Shown: one piece after another, positions 1 through 8,290 of the stretch
How the letters are laid out: every line of letters starts with the position of its first letter
Numbering within the stretch: the stretch's first letter is position 1
Assembly: GCF_002104765.1 (NCBI RefSeq)
Contig: NZ_NCXM01000004.1
Location: forward strand, 62,001 to 126,000
Length of the DNA stretch: 64,000 nt
Source: Mycolicibacterium vulneris
Lineage (GTDB): Bacteria > Actinomycetota > Actinomycetes > Mycobacteriales > Mycobacteriaceae
Reading direction: 5' to 3'
The notes under the pieces: model-generated
Told to the model about the DNA's origin: nothing
The model's database searches: none
What the model saw: only the letters and a program-made list of their open reading frames with translations
Program-made: the position numbers and the translations under genes

Positions 1-85
1 GCAGTCGTAGAACCCACATCCGGCGATACAGTTCCAACCGTTCGTCGCCGACCAGTGCTGCCGAAGTCTGGGGTGTGTAAGTCAT
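1..85 (-). CDS. thiamine-diphosphate dehydrogenase E1 alpha-like protein, N-terminal fragment
   Basis: Reading the minus strand from an ATG at 85 gives 28 residues before the window edge. They start MTYTPQTSAALVGDE and reach a LYRRMWVLRL segment. That segment resembles the first helix of E1 alpha subunits of pyruvate or branched-chain 2-oxo acid dehydrogenases, which carry a similar YRRM...R motif. A GGAGAT ribosome site lies just upstream of the ATG. Only the N-terminus is visible, so the family call is tentative. It points in the same direction as the MeaB/thiolase pair and may belong to the same catabolic cluster. Confidence 0.45.
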   Translation of the reverse strand, partial: MTYTPQTSAALVGDERLELYRRMWVLRL

Positions 86-208
86 GCCGGATCTCCTACT
101 CTCAAGCGGACGCGCTCAACGTAGGACGATTGCGCGGGCCGCACCTCCGCCAATCGGTCAGCAAAGGTGATGAATGCGCGTGTCCCCCGATCGGGGGACA
201 GCGGGCCG

Positions 209-1096
209 TCAGTCCGTTCCGGGCGACGGAGGTGAGATCAGCTGATCAGCGGCCGTGTACGGGTCCTGGTCACCATCAACGACCGCCTCGGCCAGCCGGT
301 CCAGATCGGGCTGGGTCCGCAGCCGGGTTTGCGCCAGCGACAGAATCTGCGCTCGGGCGCGGGCCAGCCGGCGGGCGCGACTGTCGGTGCGGCGGTGGTC
401 CTCGATGGCGGTCATCAGGTCTTCGATGCCCTCACCCCGGGCAGCGATCAGCGAAACAATGGGCGCGCTGGTTTCGGCCCGAAGATCCCGAACCGTCTGT
501 TCGGCGCCGTCCCGGTCCGCCTTGTTGACCGCCACGATGTCGGCGACTTCCAGCACTCCCGCCTTGGCGGCCTGAACCGCGTCGCCCGCGCCGGGATTGA
601 GGATGACGACGGTCGGGTCGGCGACGGCGGCAATCTCGATCTCGGACTGCCCCACTCCCACGGTCTCCAGCAGGACCACGTCGTAACCGATCGCGCCCAG
701 CAGCCGGATGGCCGCAGGCACCGCGGCGGCCAGGCCGCCCAGGTGCCCACGGGTGGCCACCGAACGGATGAGTACGTCGGAGTCGTTGATATGCGCGGCC
801 ATTCGAATTCGGTCACCCAGCAGCGCTCCGCCGCTGAACGGGGACGACGGGTCCACCGCCAGCACTGCCACCCGGCTGCCGCGCTCGCGGTAGGCGGCGA
901 CCAGCGCGGCGACCGTCGTCGACTTTCCCGCGCCCGGCGGTCCGGTGATGCCGACGACCGGCCCCATGCCCTGCGGCGCGGGACCGATAGTCTCCAGGAC
1001 CTCGTTGCGCTGGTCGCCCTCGACCAGGCTGAGCAGCCGACCGGCCGCGCGGGGAGATCCATTGCGCGCGCGGGCAATCAGGTCGGCGATGATCAT
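209..1096 (-). CDS. meaB: MeaB/ArgK-type GTPase, chaperone of a B12-dependent acyl-CoA mutase
   Basis: This 295-residue protein has a P-loop GPPGAGKST near residue 52, followed by VLAVDPSSPFSGGALLGDR. That combination is diagnostic of the MeaB/ArgK family of SIMIBI GTPases. Family members load and protect adenosylcobalamin in methylmalonyl-CoA mutase and its relatives. A NKAD guanine-specificity motif is also present. The gene lies 7 bp downstream of the thiolase, so the two are probably co-transcribed. The likely client is the two-subunit mutase at 14.5-16.6 kb, because no other B12 mutase is visible in the window. That pairing is inference. Confidence 0.9.
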   Translation of the reverse strand: MIIADLIARARNGSPRAAGRLLSLVEGDQRNEVLETIGPAPQGMGPVVGITGPPGAGKSTTVAALVAAYRERGSRVAVLAVDPSSPFSGGALLGDRIRMAAHINDSDVLIRSVATRGHLGGLAAAVPAAIRLLGAIGYDVVLLETVGVGQSEIEIAAVADPTVVILNPGAGDAVQAAKAGVLEVADIVAVNKADRDGAEQTVRDLRAETSAPIVSLIAARGEGIEDLMTAIEDHRRTDSRARRLARARAQILSLAQTRLRTQPDLDRLAEAVVDGDQDPYTAADQLISPPSPGTD

Positions 1097-1103
1097 GTAC
1101 GCA

Positions 1104-2243
1104 TTATGGAGCCGGGACCTCGATCACGGTCGCCGAGCCCATTCCACCGCCCGCGCACATCGCCGCGACGCCGATGCCACCGCCGCGGCGGCGCAATTCG
1201 TGCACCAGGGTGACCAGCATCCGGGCTCCGGTCGCCGCGACGGGGTGCCCCAGCGAGCAGCCACTGCCGCTGACGTTGACCTTGTCGGGGTCGAGCTCGA
1301 GCAGTTTGATGGTGGCCACGCACATCGCGGCGAAGGCTTCGTTGATCTCGAAAAGGTCGACGCCGGAGGTCGAAAGCCCAGCCCGTTTAAGGGCTTTCGG
1401 TATCGCCTCCACCGGCGCCAGGCCGGTGATCGCCGGGTCGACGCCGACGGATGCCCAGGACCGGATGGTGGCCAGCGCGGGCATGCCGAGCCGGTCGCTG
1501 GCGATGACGAGCGCCGCTGCGCCGTCGTTGGCGCCGCACGCGTTGCCGGCGGTGATCGAAAAGCCCTCGATCTCCGGGTGCAACGGCTTGAGTGCGGCCA
1601 GCTTCTCCATCGTCGTGTCGCGCCGCGGGTGCTCGTCGACCGAGAACAGGCCGTGCGGCGTCTCGATCGGGACGATCTCCTCTTTGAAGCGGCCTTCGTC
1701 GATGGCGGCGATGGCATTGCGGTGTGACCGCAGCGCCCAGGCGTCCATCTCTTCACGACTCACACCGGCCTTGACCGCGGCGTTCCAGCCCACGGTGATC
1801 GACATGTCCATGTTCGGCGCGTCGGGCCGGTCCGGGTGGGTCGGGGGGAACCAGTCGACCCACTCGCCGTCCACGTGGATGCGGGAGCGCGGTGACGTCG
1901 ACGCCGCATTCACGCCGCCGGCGATGATCAGCTCGTCCATCCCGGCGCGCACGCTAGCCGCCGCGCTCTGCACCGCCGCCTGCCCGGCCGCGCAATGCCG
2001 GTTGTTGGCCAACCCGGGGACGTGGGACAGCCCGGCGGTGATGGCCGCGTGGCGGGCGATCACGCCGCCGCCGTAGAGGCCCTCGCCCAGGATCACATCG
2101 TCGACCTGCGCGGGGTCGAGATCTCTCGCCGCTTCGGTCACCACGTGCTGCGCCAGATCGAACGCGCTGGTATCACGCAGTGTGCCCCTGCGGGCGGTAC
2201 CGATGGGGGTGCGCAGGGCGGACACGATGACGGCTTCAGACAC
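1104..2243 (-). CDS. acetyl-CoA acetyltransferase (thiolase, FadA type)
   Basis: About 379 residues with all thiolase landmarks: the nucleophilic Cys in NNRHCAAGQA (about residue 84), the GHP motif in SLGHPVAATGARM, and the C-terminal catalytic Cys in MCAGGGMGS. It should carry out thiolytic cleavage of a 3-ketoacyl-CoA, or the reverse condensation. I placed the start at the GTG at 2243 because GGAG precedes it and the protein then begins V-SEAVIVSALRTPIG as thiolases do. A TTG six codons upstream is possible but less likely. It heads a short operon with meaB. A 15-bp palindrome at 2302-2316 sits in its promoter region, divergent from the hydrolase gene at 2412. Confidence 0.92.
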   Translation of the reverse strand: MSEAVIVSALRTPIGTARRGTLRDTSAFDLAQHVVTEAARDLDPAQVDDVILGEGLYGGGVIARHAAITAGLSHVPGLANNRHCAAGQAAVQSAAASVRAGMDELIIAGGVNAASTSPRSRIHVDGEWVDWFPPTHPDRPDAPNMDMSITVGWNAAVKAGVSREEMDAWALRSHRNAIAAIDEGRFKEEIVPIETPHGLFSVDEHPRRDTTMEKLAALKPLHPEIEGFSITAGNACGANDGAAALVIASDRLGMPALATIRSWASVGVDPAITGLAPVEAIPKALKRAGLSTSGVDLFEINEAFAAMCVATIKLLELDPDKVNVSGSGCSLGHPVAATGARMLVTLVHELRRRGGGIGVAAMCAGGGMGSATVIEVPAP

Positions 2244-2301
2244 GGGTCTTCTCCAGATCAACCAGCAGGTGCGATGCTCCGAGAGTCATCCGCATTTTCA
2301 T

Positions 2302-2316
2302 GAGAACAGTATTCTC
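2302..2316. promoter_or_regulatory. 15-bp near-palindrome, candidate operator (copy 1)
   Basis: GAGAACAGTATTCTC lies in the divergent promoter between the thiolase/meaB unit and the hydrolase gene. It matches the perfect palindrome GAGAATAGTATTCTC at 7523-7537 with one difference. Length and symmetry fit a TetR- or GntR-type repressor site. The regulator is not identified and may be outside the window. Confidence 0.6.
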
Positions 2317-2411
2317 TCAGTAGGAGAGTACGAGTTGCAAGGATCGGTCCTCGCCGCAGCCCGGGTGGCTTATCAGTCGCCCGGTCGCCGGGAGTGCCTA
2401 CACTGCTGCTG

Positions 2412-3296
2412 ATGGCAGACAGAATGACTGCGCCGCAGGGGACGATCGTGGTTCCGGGCGGAAGGGTCTGGTTCAAACGGGTAGGCGGTGGAGCGGGTCT
2501 TCCACTACTCGTAATTCATGGCGGGCCGGGTTTACCGCACAACTATTTACGGTCGCTGGAGCGGCTGGCTAAGGGGCGAGAGGTAATCTTCTGGGATCAG
2601 CTCGGCTGCGGAAACTCCAAATGCCGCTCAAATCCCCAACTTTGGACCATGCAACGCGCGGTGGCGGAGGTGGACGCCGTATTGTGCGCCCTCGGTCTGG
2701 ACCGCTTCCACCTCTTCGGCAACTCCTGGGGCGCGATGCTGGCCCAGCAGTACATGCTCGACGCGGCGCCCGCCGGCGTTGCGAGCCTCACCATCTCGAA
2801 CAGCATCGCGTCCATCCCGGAGTTCGCAAACATGGTGGCGCGCTTGAAGTCCGAGCTCGATCCGGCCACCCAAGCCGCAATTGACGGTCACGAAGCTGCT
2901 GGCACGACGTACTCTCCCGAATACCAGGCCGCGATTCGTACCTGGAACGAAACCTATCTTTGCCGGATCCGTCCGTGGCCGCGAGAGCTCGAGGATGCGT
3001 TCCGGAACATGGGCGCCGAGGTATTCGAGACGATGTTCGGCCCCAGCGATTTTCATATCGTCGGGACGATCCGGGACTGGGATGTCTTGGATCGGCTGGA
3101 CGAAATCAGCGTGCCGACACTGGTACTCGCGGGTCGATACGACGAGTGCGTGCCCGAACACATGTGGGAGATGCACAAGCGGATACCGGGTTCACGGTTC
3201 GAGCTGTTCGAAACCAGCGCGCACATGCCGTTCATCGAGGAGCCGGACAAGTTCGATGCGGTGATGCGCAACTTCCTGCGCCGGCATGATGTCTGA
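2412..3296 (+). CDS. alpha/beta hydrolase, proline iminopeptidase family
   Basis: About 294 residues with the features of S33-family peptidases: an oxyanion HGGPG at residues 36-40, DQLGCGNS near 62, the nucleophile elbow GNSWGAM (Ser about 105), an acid region in LVLAGRYDECVPE and a His in TSAHMPFIEEP. Known members remove N-terminal proline from peptides, and relatives include other esterases and amidases. The start could be the ATG at 2412 or a GTG at 2394; neither has a strong ribosome site. It is divergent from the thiolase and shares the palindromic site upstream. Its substrate is not evident. Confidence 0.8.
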   Translation: MADRMTAPQGTIVVPGGRVWFKRVGGGAGLPLLVIHGGPGLPHNYLRSLERLAKGREVIFWDQLGCGNSKCRSNPQLWTMQRAVAEVDAVLCALGLDRFHLFGNSWGAMLAQQYMLDAAPAGVASLTISNSIASIPEFANMVARLKSELDPATQAAIDGHEAAGTTYSPEYQAAIRTWNETYLCRIRPWPRELEDAFRNMGAEVFETMFGPSDFHIVGTIRDWDVLDRLDEISVPTLVLAGRYDECVPEHMWEMHKRIPGSRFELFETSAHMPFIEEPDKFDAVMRNFLRRHDV

Positions 3297-3317
3297 GGCC
3301 GTCGTGCGGGTAGAACC

Positions 3318-4088
3318 TCAGTTCTTCTTGGCCGCGTTGAATTTCGCGACGTTGGCCCGGAAGTCCTCGGTCACGAACGACTGGCTCTCGGCCGACAGCG
3401 CATAGTCCAGGCTGGCGAGCACGGCCCGCTCCAGATGAATGTTGAGCACCCGCTTGGTGCTCTCCACCGCCTGCTGCGGCAGCTCCAGAATCTTTTTGGC
3501 GCTGGCGATCGCCTCCGCAACCGGGTCGTCCGCAATGTGGTTGGCCAAGCCGAGCTCGACGGCCCGCTGTGCGCTGATCCGGGTGCCGGTGAGGGCGAAC
3601 TCTTTGGCCAGCAGCAGGCTGATGTGCAGCGGCCAGGTCAGCGGCCCACCGTCGGCGGCCACCAGCCCCACCTGCACGTGCGGGTCGGCCAGATAGGCGC
3701 TTTCGGCGATGTAGACGATGTCGCTGAGCGCCACCAGGCTGCAGCCCAGCCCGACGGCGGGGCCGTTGACCGCCGCCACCACCGGAATTCGGCAGCGGGC
3801 CATGCCCAGCACGATCTCGCGCCCGTCCCGGATGGTTTTGGCGCGCAGCTCAGCATCGTTCGCCAGCTCCTCCAGATACGTGAAATCGCCGCCGGCCGAA
3901 AAAGCCCGGCCGGCACCGGTGATCACCGCGGCGCGGGCGGTGGGGTCATCGGTGAGGCGCTGCCAGAGCCGCGCGAGCCCGACATGCAGGTTGTCGTTGA
4001 CCGAGTTGAGCGAATCCGGGCGGTTGAGCGTGATGATGCGCAGGGCACCGTCGGCCTGAACGTCGATTTCGGTAGGCATGTCGTACAC
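3318..4088 (-). CDS. crotonase-superfamily protein (enoyl-CoA hydratase-like)
   Basis: A 256-residue crotonase fold with NRPDSLNSVN near the N-terminus, the oxyanion-hole segment AFSAGGDF and the NGPAVGLGCSL helix. The two glutamates that catalyse hydration in classical enoyl-CoA hydratases (in GGCELA and QPEI of the rat enzyme) are replaced: this protein has GCSLVA and DPHVQVG. It may therefore be an isomerase, a thioesterase/hydrolase-type crotonase or a C-C bond enzyme rather than a hydratase. The start is a GTG at 4088, 1 bp after the FadE stop, or the ATG at 4079, so it is translationally coupled to the acyl-CoA dehydrogenases. Confidence 0.85.
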   Translation of the reverse strand: MYDMPTEIDVQADGALRIITLNRPDSLNSVNDNLHVGLARLWQRLTDDPTARAAVITGAGRAFSAGGDFTYLEELANDAELRAKTIRDGREIVLGMARCRIPVVAAVNGPAVGLGCSLVALSDIVYIAESAYLADPHVQVGLVAADGGPLTWPLHISLLLAKEFALTGTRISAQRAVELGLANHIADDPVAEAIASAKKILELPQQAVESTKRVLNIHLERAVLASLDYALSAESQSFVTEDFRANVAKFNAAKKN

Positions 4089-4089
4089 G

Positions 4090-5178
4090 TCAGACTCCCA
4101 ATCCCAAGATTCGTGAAGCGATGATGTTCTTTTGTATTTGTGATGTCCCGCCCATGACGCTCTGCGCCCGGCTGTACAAGTAGGCGCTCAGCAGATCGGG
4201 ATCGCGGGTTCCCGCGACGGCGAGGGCCGCATGCCCGACGGATTGTTCGACCCAGGTCATCAGCAGCTTGTCCAGCGAGCCTTCCGAGCCGTGCGATACC
4301 CCGTCGAGCTGTTCGGAGAGCCGCCGCCGGACGTGATGGGTCAGCATGTCCGACTCAACCGCGGCCCACGCCAGTTCTTCGGGCACTTCACCGTCGTTGC
4401 GCGACAACAGCTCTCGGACGAGCTTGCCGTAGCGGGCCGCATAGCCGAGTGTGGACGGCTCGCGCTCGTGCCCGACGACCGTCATGGCCACGGCCCAGCC
4501 ATCGCCGGGTGCGCCGACCATCCGGTCCGCCGGCACCGTGGCATCGTCGAAGAACACCTGGCCGAATTCGTTGGTGACCCCGTTGATCATCTGCAGCGGG
4601 TGCTGTTGCACGCCAGGCTGTTTCATGTTCAGAACGAATGCGGACAGACCGCGGTGGCGCTTGGCCCCGGGGTCGGTGCGCGCCAGCAACAGGCACCGGT
4701 CCGCCACATCGGAATAGCTGGTCCAGATCTTGTGGCCGTTCACCACATAGTTGTCGCCCTCGAGGCGAGCGGTGGTGGTCAGCGACGCCAGGTCCGAGCC
4801 GGCGCCCGGTTCGCTGAACCCCTGGCACCAGCGCTCGGTGCCGTTGATGATGCCGGGCAGGAAGCGCTTTCGGAGCTCGTCGCTGGCGTGGGCGCCGATG
4901 CCGTACACCAGATAGCCGACGCTGGGGCGCGGCGGCGCACCGGCACGCACCAGTTCCTCGTCGACGATGACGTCGTAGACCGGTGCCAGGTCCTGGCCGC
5001 CCCAGTCCCGAGGCCAGGACAGGCCGAAAAAGCCATTCGCGTACAGGGCCCGGTGCCAGTCGGCCATGCGCACCCAGTACTCGTCGCCCGAGCCCGAGAA
5101 CTCGTTGGCGTGTGCGGCAAGCCATGTGCGCAGCCGCTCCCGGAAGGCGGCTTCATCGGGTGAGTCACGAAAGTCCAA
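4090..5178 (-). CDS. acyl-CoA dehydrogenase (FadE), larger subunit
   Basis: 362 residues with the FAD/acyl-CoA binding signatures WCQGFSEPGAGSDLA and VNGHKIWTSY, and the C-terminal MGGTSQIQKNIIASRILGL. At the position where medium-chain dehydrogenases carry the catalytic Glu (YEGTAQIQ) this protein has a Gly. In mycobacterial steroid enzymes such as ChsE1-ChsE2, paired FadE genes form an alpha2beta2 complex in which one subunit provides the base. The overlapping second FadE gene immediately upstream suggests the same arrangement here. The substrate is unknown. Confidence 0.9.
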   Translation of the reverse strand: MDFRDSPDEAAFRERLRTWLAAHANEFSGSGDEYWVRMADWHRALYANGFFGLSWPRDWGGQDLAPVYDVIVDEELVRAGAPPRPSVGYLVYGIGAHASDELRKRFLPGIINGTERWCQGFSEPGAGSDLASLTTTARLEGDNYVVNGHKIWTSYSDVADRCLLLARTDPGAKRHRGLSAFVLNMKQPGVQQHPLQMINGVTNEFGQVFFDDATVPADRMVGAPGDGWAVAMTVVGHEREPSTLGYAARYGKLVRELLSRNDGEVPEELAWAAVESDMLTHHVRRRLSEQLDGVSHGSEGSLDKLLMTWVEQSVGHAALAVAGTRDPDLLSAYLYSRAQSVMGGTSQIQKNIIASRILGLGV

Positions 5179-6070
5179 GATCGATCTCCTTCAACGCGAC
5201 CGGCCACAGCTCGGTCGATGTGAGGGCACGGCGCAGGTAGACATGCGCCACGCATTCCCAGGTGTTGCCGATACCACCGTGCACCTGGATAGCCGTCTCG
5301 CAGACGGTGCGGGTGGCGCGCGCGCAGTACACTTTTGCGATTTGGGCGGCCCGAATCGCTTCGGCGGGGACAAGCTCATCGACGCCCCACGCGGCATGCC
5401 GCAAGACGCTCACCGAACCCTCAATCAGCGCAAGGCTTTCGGCCAGCAAGTGCGCGATGGCTTGGTACGAGCCGATCTGCTTGCCGTACTGTTCACGGAT
5501 TTTCGCGTAGTCACACGCGACGGCGTGTGCGCCGCGGGCGATGCCCACCAGATCCGCGGTCGTGGTGACCAGCGCGAGGGCCCGCCATTGTTCGGCAACC
5601 TCGGGCGACACGTCACCCAACGTCTCCGGCGATCCCGCGACAGTGCCGTCGGCCCGCGTCAGGTCGACGCTCTGCGGCGAAACCTGCACATCGACGGCGC
5701 GGACCGTGCCGCCCGAGAGCGACAGGGCGCGCCGGGCGCCGCGGGCATCGATCACTCGATCGTCGACGGCCACCGTGGCCGCCGCCACGTCGGCGCCGAC
5801 GTGGCGGCCGAGATCGTCGGCGAGGACCGGTCCCAGGAAAGGTGTGTCGACCAGCCGGCGGCCGAACTCCTCGGCCACGATGGCCACCTCCACACCCGAG
5901 GCCCCGTCGGAACGCAGCGACCGCCAGCCGGTGTTCTCGATCTGCTTGTCCAGACGGGTGATTCGCGCCTGGTCGTCGAGATCCTGCACCGCTGCCGGCC
6001 CGAGATCGTCAGCCAACTTGGCGGCGGCATCGCGTAATTGCTGTTGTTCAGCTGTCAGACGTACATCCAT
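5165..6070 (-). CDS. acyl-CoA dehydrogenase (FadE), smaller subunit
   Basis: 301 residues, shorter than usual because the N-terminal helical domain is reduced. It contains the flavin/dimer motif YAKIREQYGKQIGSYQAIAH and the C-terminal QVHGGIGNTWE typical of ChsE-like FadE subunits. Its 3' end overlaps the start of the next fadE gene by 14 bp, and its 5' end overlaps the end of fadD by 23 bp. These four genes therefore read as one translationally coupled operon. It most likely forms a heteromeric dehydrogenase with the product of 4090-5178. Confidence 0.88.
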   Translation of the reverse strand: MDVRLTAEQQQLRDAAAKLADDLGPAAVQDLDDQARITRLDKQIENTGWRSLRSDGASGVEVAIVAEEFGRRLVDTPFLGPVLADDLGRHVGADVAAATVAVDDRVIDARGARRALSLSGGTVRAVDVQVSPQSVDLTRADGTVAGSPETLGDVSPEVAEQWRALALVTTTADLVGIARGAHAVACDYAKIREQYGKQIGSYQAIAHLLAESLALIEGSVSVLRHAAWGVDELVPAEAIRAAQIAKVYCARATRTVCETAIQVHGGIGNTWECVAHVYLRRALTSTELWPVALKEIDLGLS

Positions 6071-7451
6071 AGCGCTCCTTCAGCACTCGGCGCAGCACCT
6101 TGCCGGAAGGCAGGCGAGGAATGTCGGCGACGAACACGACCCGGCTCAGATGTTTGTATGACGCCAGTCTTTCGTCCACCATGGCGGTCAGTTGGGTCGC
6201 ATCGACGGGAGCGGACGTCGCGACCGCAGCCACGACGGCTTCGCCGTTCAGTCCGTCGGGAATCCCGAACACCGCGCAGTCTTTGACGGCCGGATGACCG
6301 TGCAACACCGTCTCGATTTCGGCAGGCGCGACCTGGAAGCCGCGCACTTTGATCATCTCTTTGAGGCGGTCGGTGATTCGCAGCCAACCGCCGGTGTCCA
6401 GCGAGCCGACGTCCCCGGTGCGATACCACCCGTCGCGGACCGCCTCGGCGGTCGCCTCGGCCGGGAGGTAGCCGGCCATGAGCGATGCCGACCGGGCCTG
6501 GATCTCACCGACCTCGCCCGCGCCGACCGGCTCGCCGGTCTCCAGCGAAACGACTCGCAGGTCGACGCCGGGCACCGCCCGCCCGACGGTGTCCAGGCGC
6601 GGGTCATCGATCGGATTACACGCTACGACAGGCAATTCCGTGGTTCCGTAGGCCGGAAGCCAACCCACTCCGGTGCGCCGGGTCACCGTCTCTGCGACGT
6701 GGGCCGTGACCGGGGTGGCACCCCACATGATGTAGCGCAGCGACGACAGGTCATAGGACTCGAGATCGGGATGCGACGCGATGGCCAGCGCGATAGGAGC
6801 GACCGCTATTTCCACTGTGATGCGGTCACTTTCGATGTGCCGCAGCACCCGGTCGATGTCGAACCGGGGATGTAGGCGCACGCAGACACCGGTCTCCCAC
6901 GCAGTCAGCAGATTCAACAGTCCGAGGATGTGTGACGGTGGCGTCGCGACCTGGATCCGGTCGTGGTGGGTCAGGTGCAGCGCTTGGCGCCAGTGCCGCA
7001 CCGCCTCGTCCAGCGAGGCGTGGGTGTGCCGGACGGCCTTCGGCAGGCCGGTGGTGCCGGAACTGAACACCAGCGCCGCGTCGCTCGCAGGCGGCGGTGC
7101 GCCGGCGGTCGGCTCCGCGGGCGCGACCGGCTCGTCCATGTCCAGCATCGGCATCATACCGGCCAGTACCGCGTGGTCGCCGACGGCGTGCTCGGGGTTG
7201 GTCAGGGCCAGCGCATGGTCCACCTCGTCGCGCTTCCACGCGGGACTGATGAGCACCGCCGTGGCGGCCAGTCGCCAGATCGCCAGCACGACGGCGAGGA
7301 ACTCCGGCCGATTGGAGGCCATGACGGCGACGCGTTGACCTGCCGTGACCCCGTCTTTCGCCAGGGTCGCGGCCCATCCGTCGGCCAACGCGTCGAGCTC
7401 GGGCACGCTGAATCGCCGTTCCTCGAACACGAGCGCCGCCGGCTCGGTCAC
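6048..7451 (-). CDS. acyl-CoA synthetase / AMP-binding ligase (FadD)
   Basis: About 467 residues with the adenylation P-loop VFSSGTTGLPKAV, the A8-type hinge RLKEMIKVRGFQVAPAEIE and the C-terminal lysine motif PSGKVLRRVL. It should activate a carboxylic acid to its CoA thioester and so provide the first step for the FadE, crotonase and thiolase enzymes encoded with it. I place the start at the GTG at 7451, preceded by GGAAGGA; an ATG at 7493 is an alternative. It is the first gene of the minus-strand operon and is divergent from the ferredoxin gene. The perfect palindrome at 7523-7537 lies between them. Confidence 0.9.
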   Translation of the reverse strand: MTEPAALVFEERRFSVPELDALADGWAATLAKDGVTAGQRVAVMASNRPEFLAVVLAIWRLAATAVLISPAWKRDEVDHALALTNPEHAVGDHAVLAGMMPMLDMDEPVAPAEPTAGAPPPASDAALVFSSGTTGLPKAVRHTHASLDEAVRHWRQALHLTHHDRIQVATPPSHILGLLNLLTAWETGVCVRLHPRFDIDRVLRHIESDRITVEIAVAPIALAIASHPDLESYDLSSLRYIMWGATPVTAHVAETVTRRTGVGWLPAYGTTELPVVACNPIDDPRLDTVGRAVPGVDLRVVSLETGEPVGAGEVGEIQARSASLMAGYLPAEATAEAVRDGWYRTGDVGSLDTGGWLRITDRLKEMIKVRGFQVAPAEIETVLHGHPAVKDCAVFGIPDGLNGEAVVAAVATSAPVDATQLTAMVDERLASYKHLSRVVFVADIPRLPSGKVLRRVLKERYGCTSDS

Positions 7452-7522
7452 GTCCCGTCCTTCCCTGACAGACCGGGCTGACCCGACATCCATACAGTCT
7501 TGAGAAGATGCTATCGCTTCGT

Positions 7523-7537
7523 GAGAATAGTATTCTC
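7523..7537. promoter_or_regulatory. 15-bp perfect palindrome, candidate operator (copy 2)
   Basis: GAGAATAGTATTCTC is fully symmetric around a central G. It lies in the fadD/ferredoxin divergent promoter. A one-mismatch copy lies at 2302-2316 before the thiolase operon, so one regulator may control both units. Confidence 0.65.
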
Positions 7538-7575
7538 TATACTGAAGAATGCAAGTACGGAAGGGGGCGGTCTCA

Positions 7576-7914
7576 GTGACGGTCACCCGGATCATCGAGG
7601 AGACCCCACGGGTGACAGATCCGGCAACAAACGGCTCCAGCGCCGGAACGGTGACGATTCATCTCGACCGCAAGAAGGTCTCGGTGCCCATAGTCCCGGG
7701 CGAGACCCTGCTGGAGACCGCGCGGCGGGCCGGGCTGGAACCTCCGTTCAGCTGCGAGGCCGGTAACTGCGGTACGTGCATGGCCAAGCTCGAGCAGGGC
7801 CATGCCACCATGCGGGTCAACGACGCTCTCGAAGAGGACGAGGTCGCCGAGGGCTACATTCTGACGTGCCAGGGCGTTCCGGATACGGACACGGTCACGG
7901 TGCGCTACGAGTAG
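7576..7914 (+). CDS. [2Fe-2S] plant-type ferredoxin
   Basis: About 112 residues ending in a classic plant/adrenodoxin-type cluster-binding loop: CEAGNCGTCMAKL with a fourth Cys in YILTCQG. The spacing is C-x4-C-x2-C-x29-C (about residues 60, 65, 68 and 98). It is an electron carrier, probably for an oxygenase or desaturase. No reductase or intact oxygenase partner is next to it. The GTG start at 7576 has AAGGGGGCGG upstream; an ATG at 7549 would add nine residues. It begins a plus-strand operon with the two following genes. Confidence 0.9.
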   Translation: MTVTRIIEETPRVTDPATNGSSAGTVTIHLDRKKVSVPIVPGETLLETARRAGLEPPFSCEAGNCGTCMAKLEQGHATMRVNDALEEDEVAEGYILTCQGVPDTDTVTVRYE

Positions 7915-7934
7915 CAGCCAGAGAGGTGGCGACG

Positions 7935-8249
7935 ATGGCCAAGGGCATCATCCTCGTGGAGAGCCGACCCAGCTCGCCCGAGCGCGAACAGGAGTACAAC
8001 ACCTGGTACGACGAGGTGCACCTCGGTGAACTCGTAGCGCTGGACGGATTCGTCTCGGCGCGCCGCCTTCGACCCGTCGCCGCCGACGGACCCTACGTCG
8101 CCATCTACGAGATCGAAGGCGACGACCTGCAGGCGATTCTGGACAACATGATCGCCAACGCGGGGCAGCTACACATGTCGGACGCCCTGCAGCTGGACCC
8201 GGCGCCGATTCCACGACTGCTCGAAACCACCACGGAGTGCGGCGGCTGA
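7935..8249 (+). CDS. small dimeric alpha-beta barrel (EthD-like) protein
   Basis: A 104-residue protein with the N-terminal strand GIILVESRPSSPEREQEYN followed by WYDEVHLGEL. This YNxWY-xxxHL pattern is common in small dimeric alpha/beta-barrel proteins of the EthD/DUF4286 type that accompany degradative oxygenase genes. There is no obvious catalytic set and the role is unassigned. It lies 20 bp after the ferredoxin stop and is probably in the same operon. Confidence 0.7.
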   Translation: MAKGIILVESRPSSPEREQEYNTWYDEVHLGELVALDGFVSARRLRPVAADGPYVAIYEIEGDDLQAILDNMIANAGQLHMSDALQLDPAPIPRLLETTTECGG

Positions 8250-8290
8250 CCGAGTTCGGCTCGAGTCGCGGCGCGGGAGAGGACTGCTTG

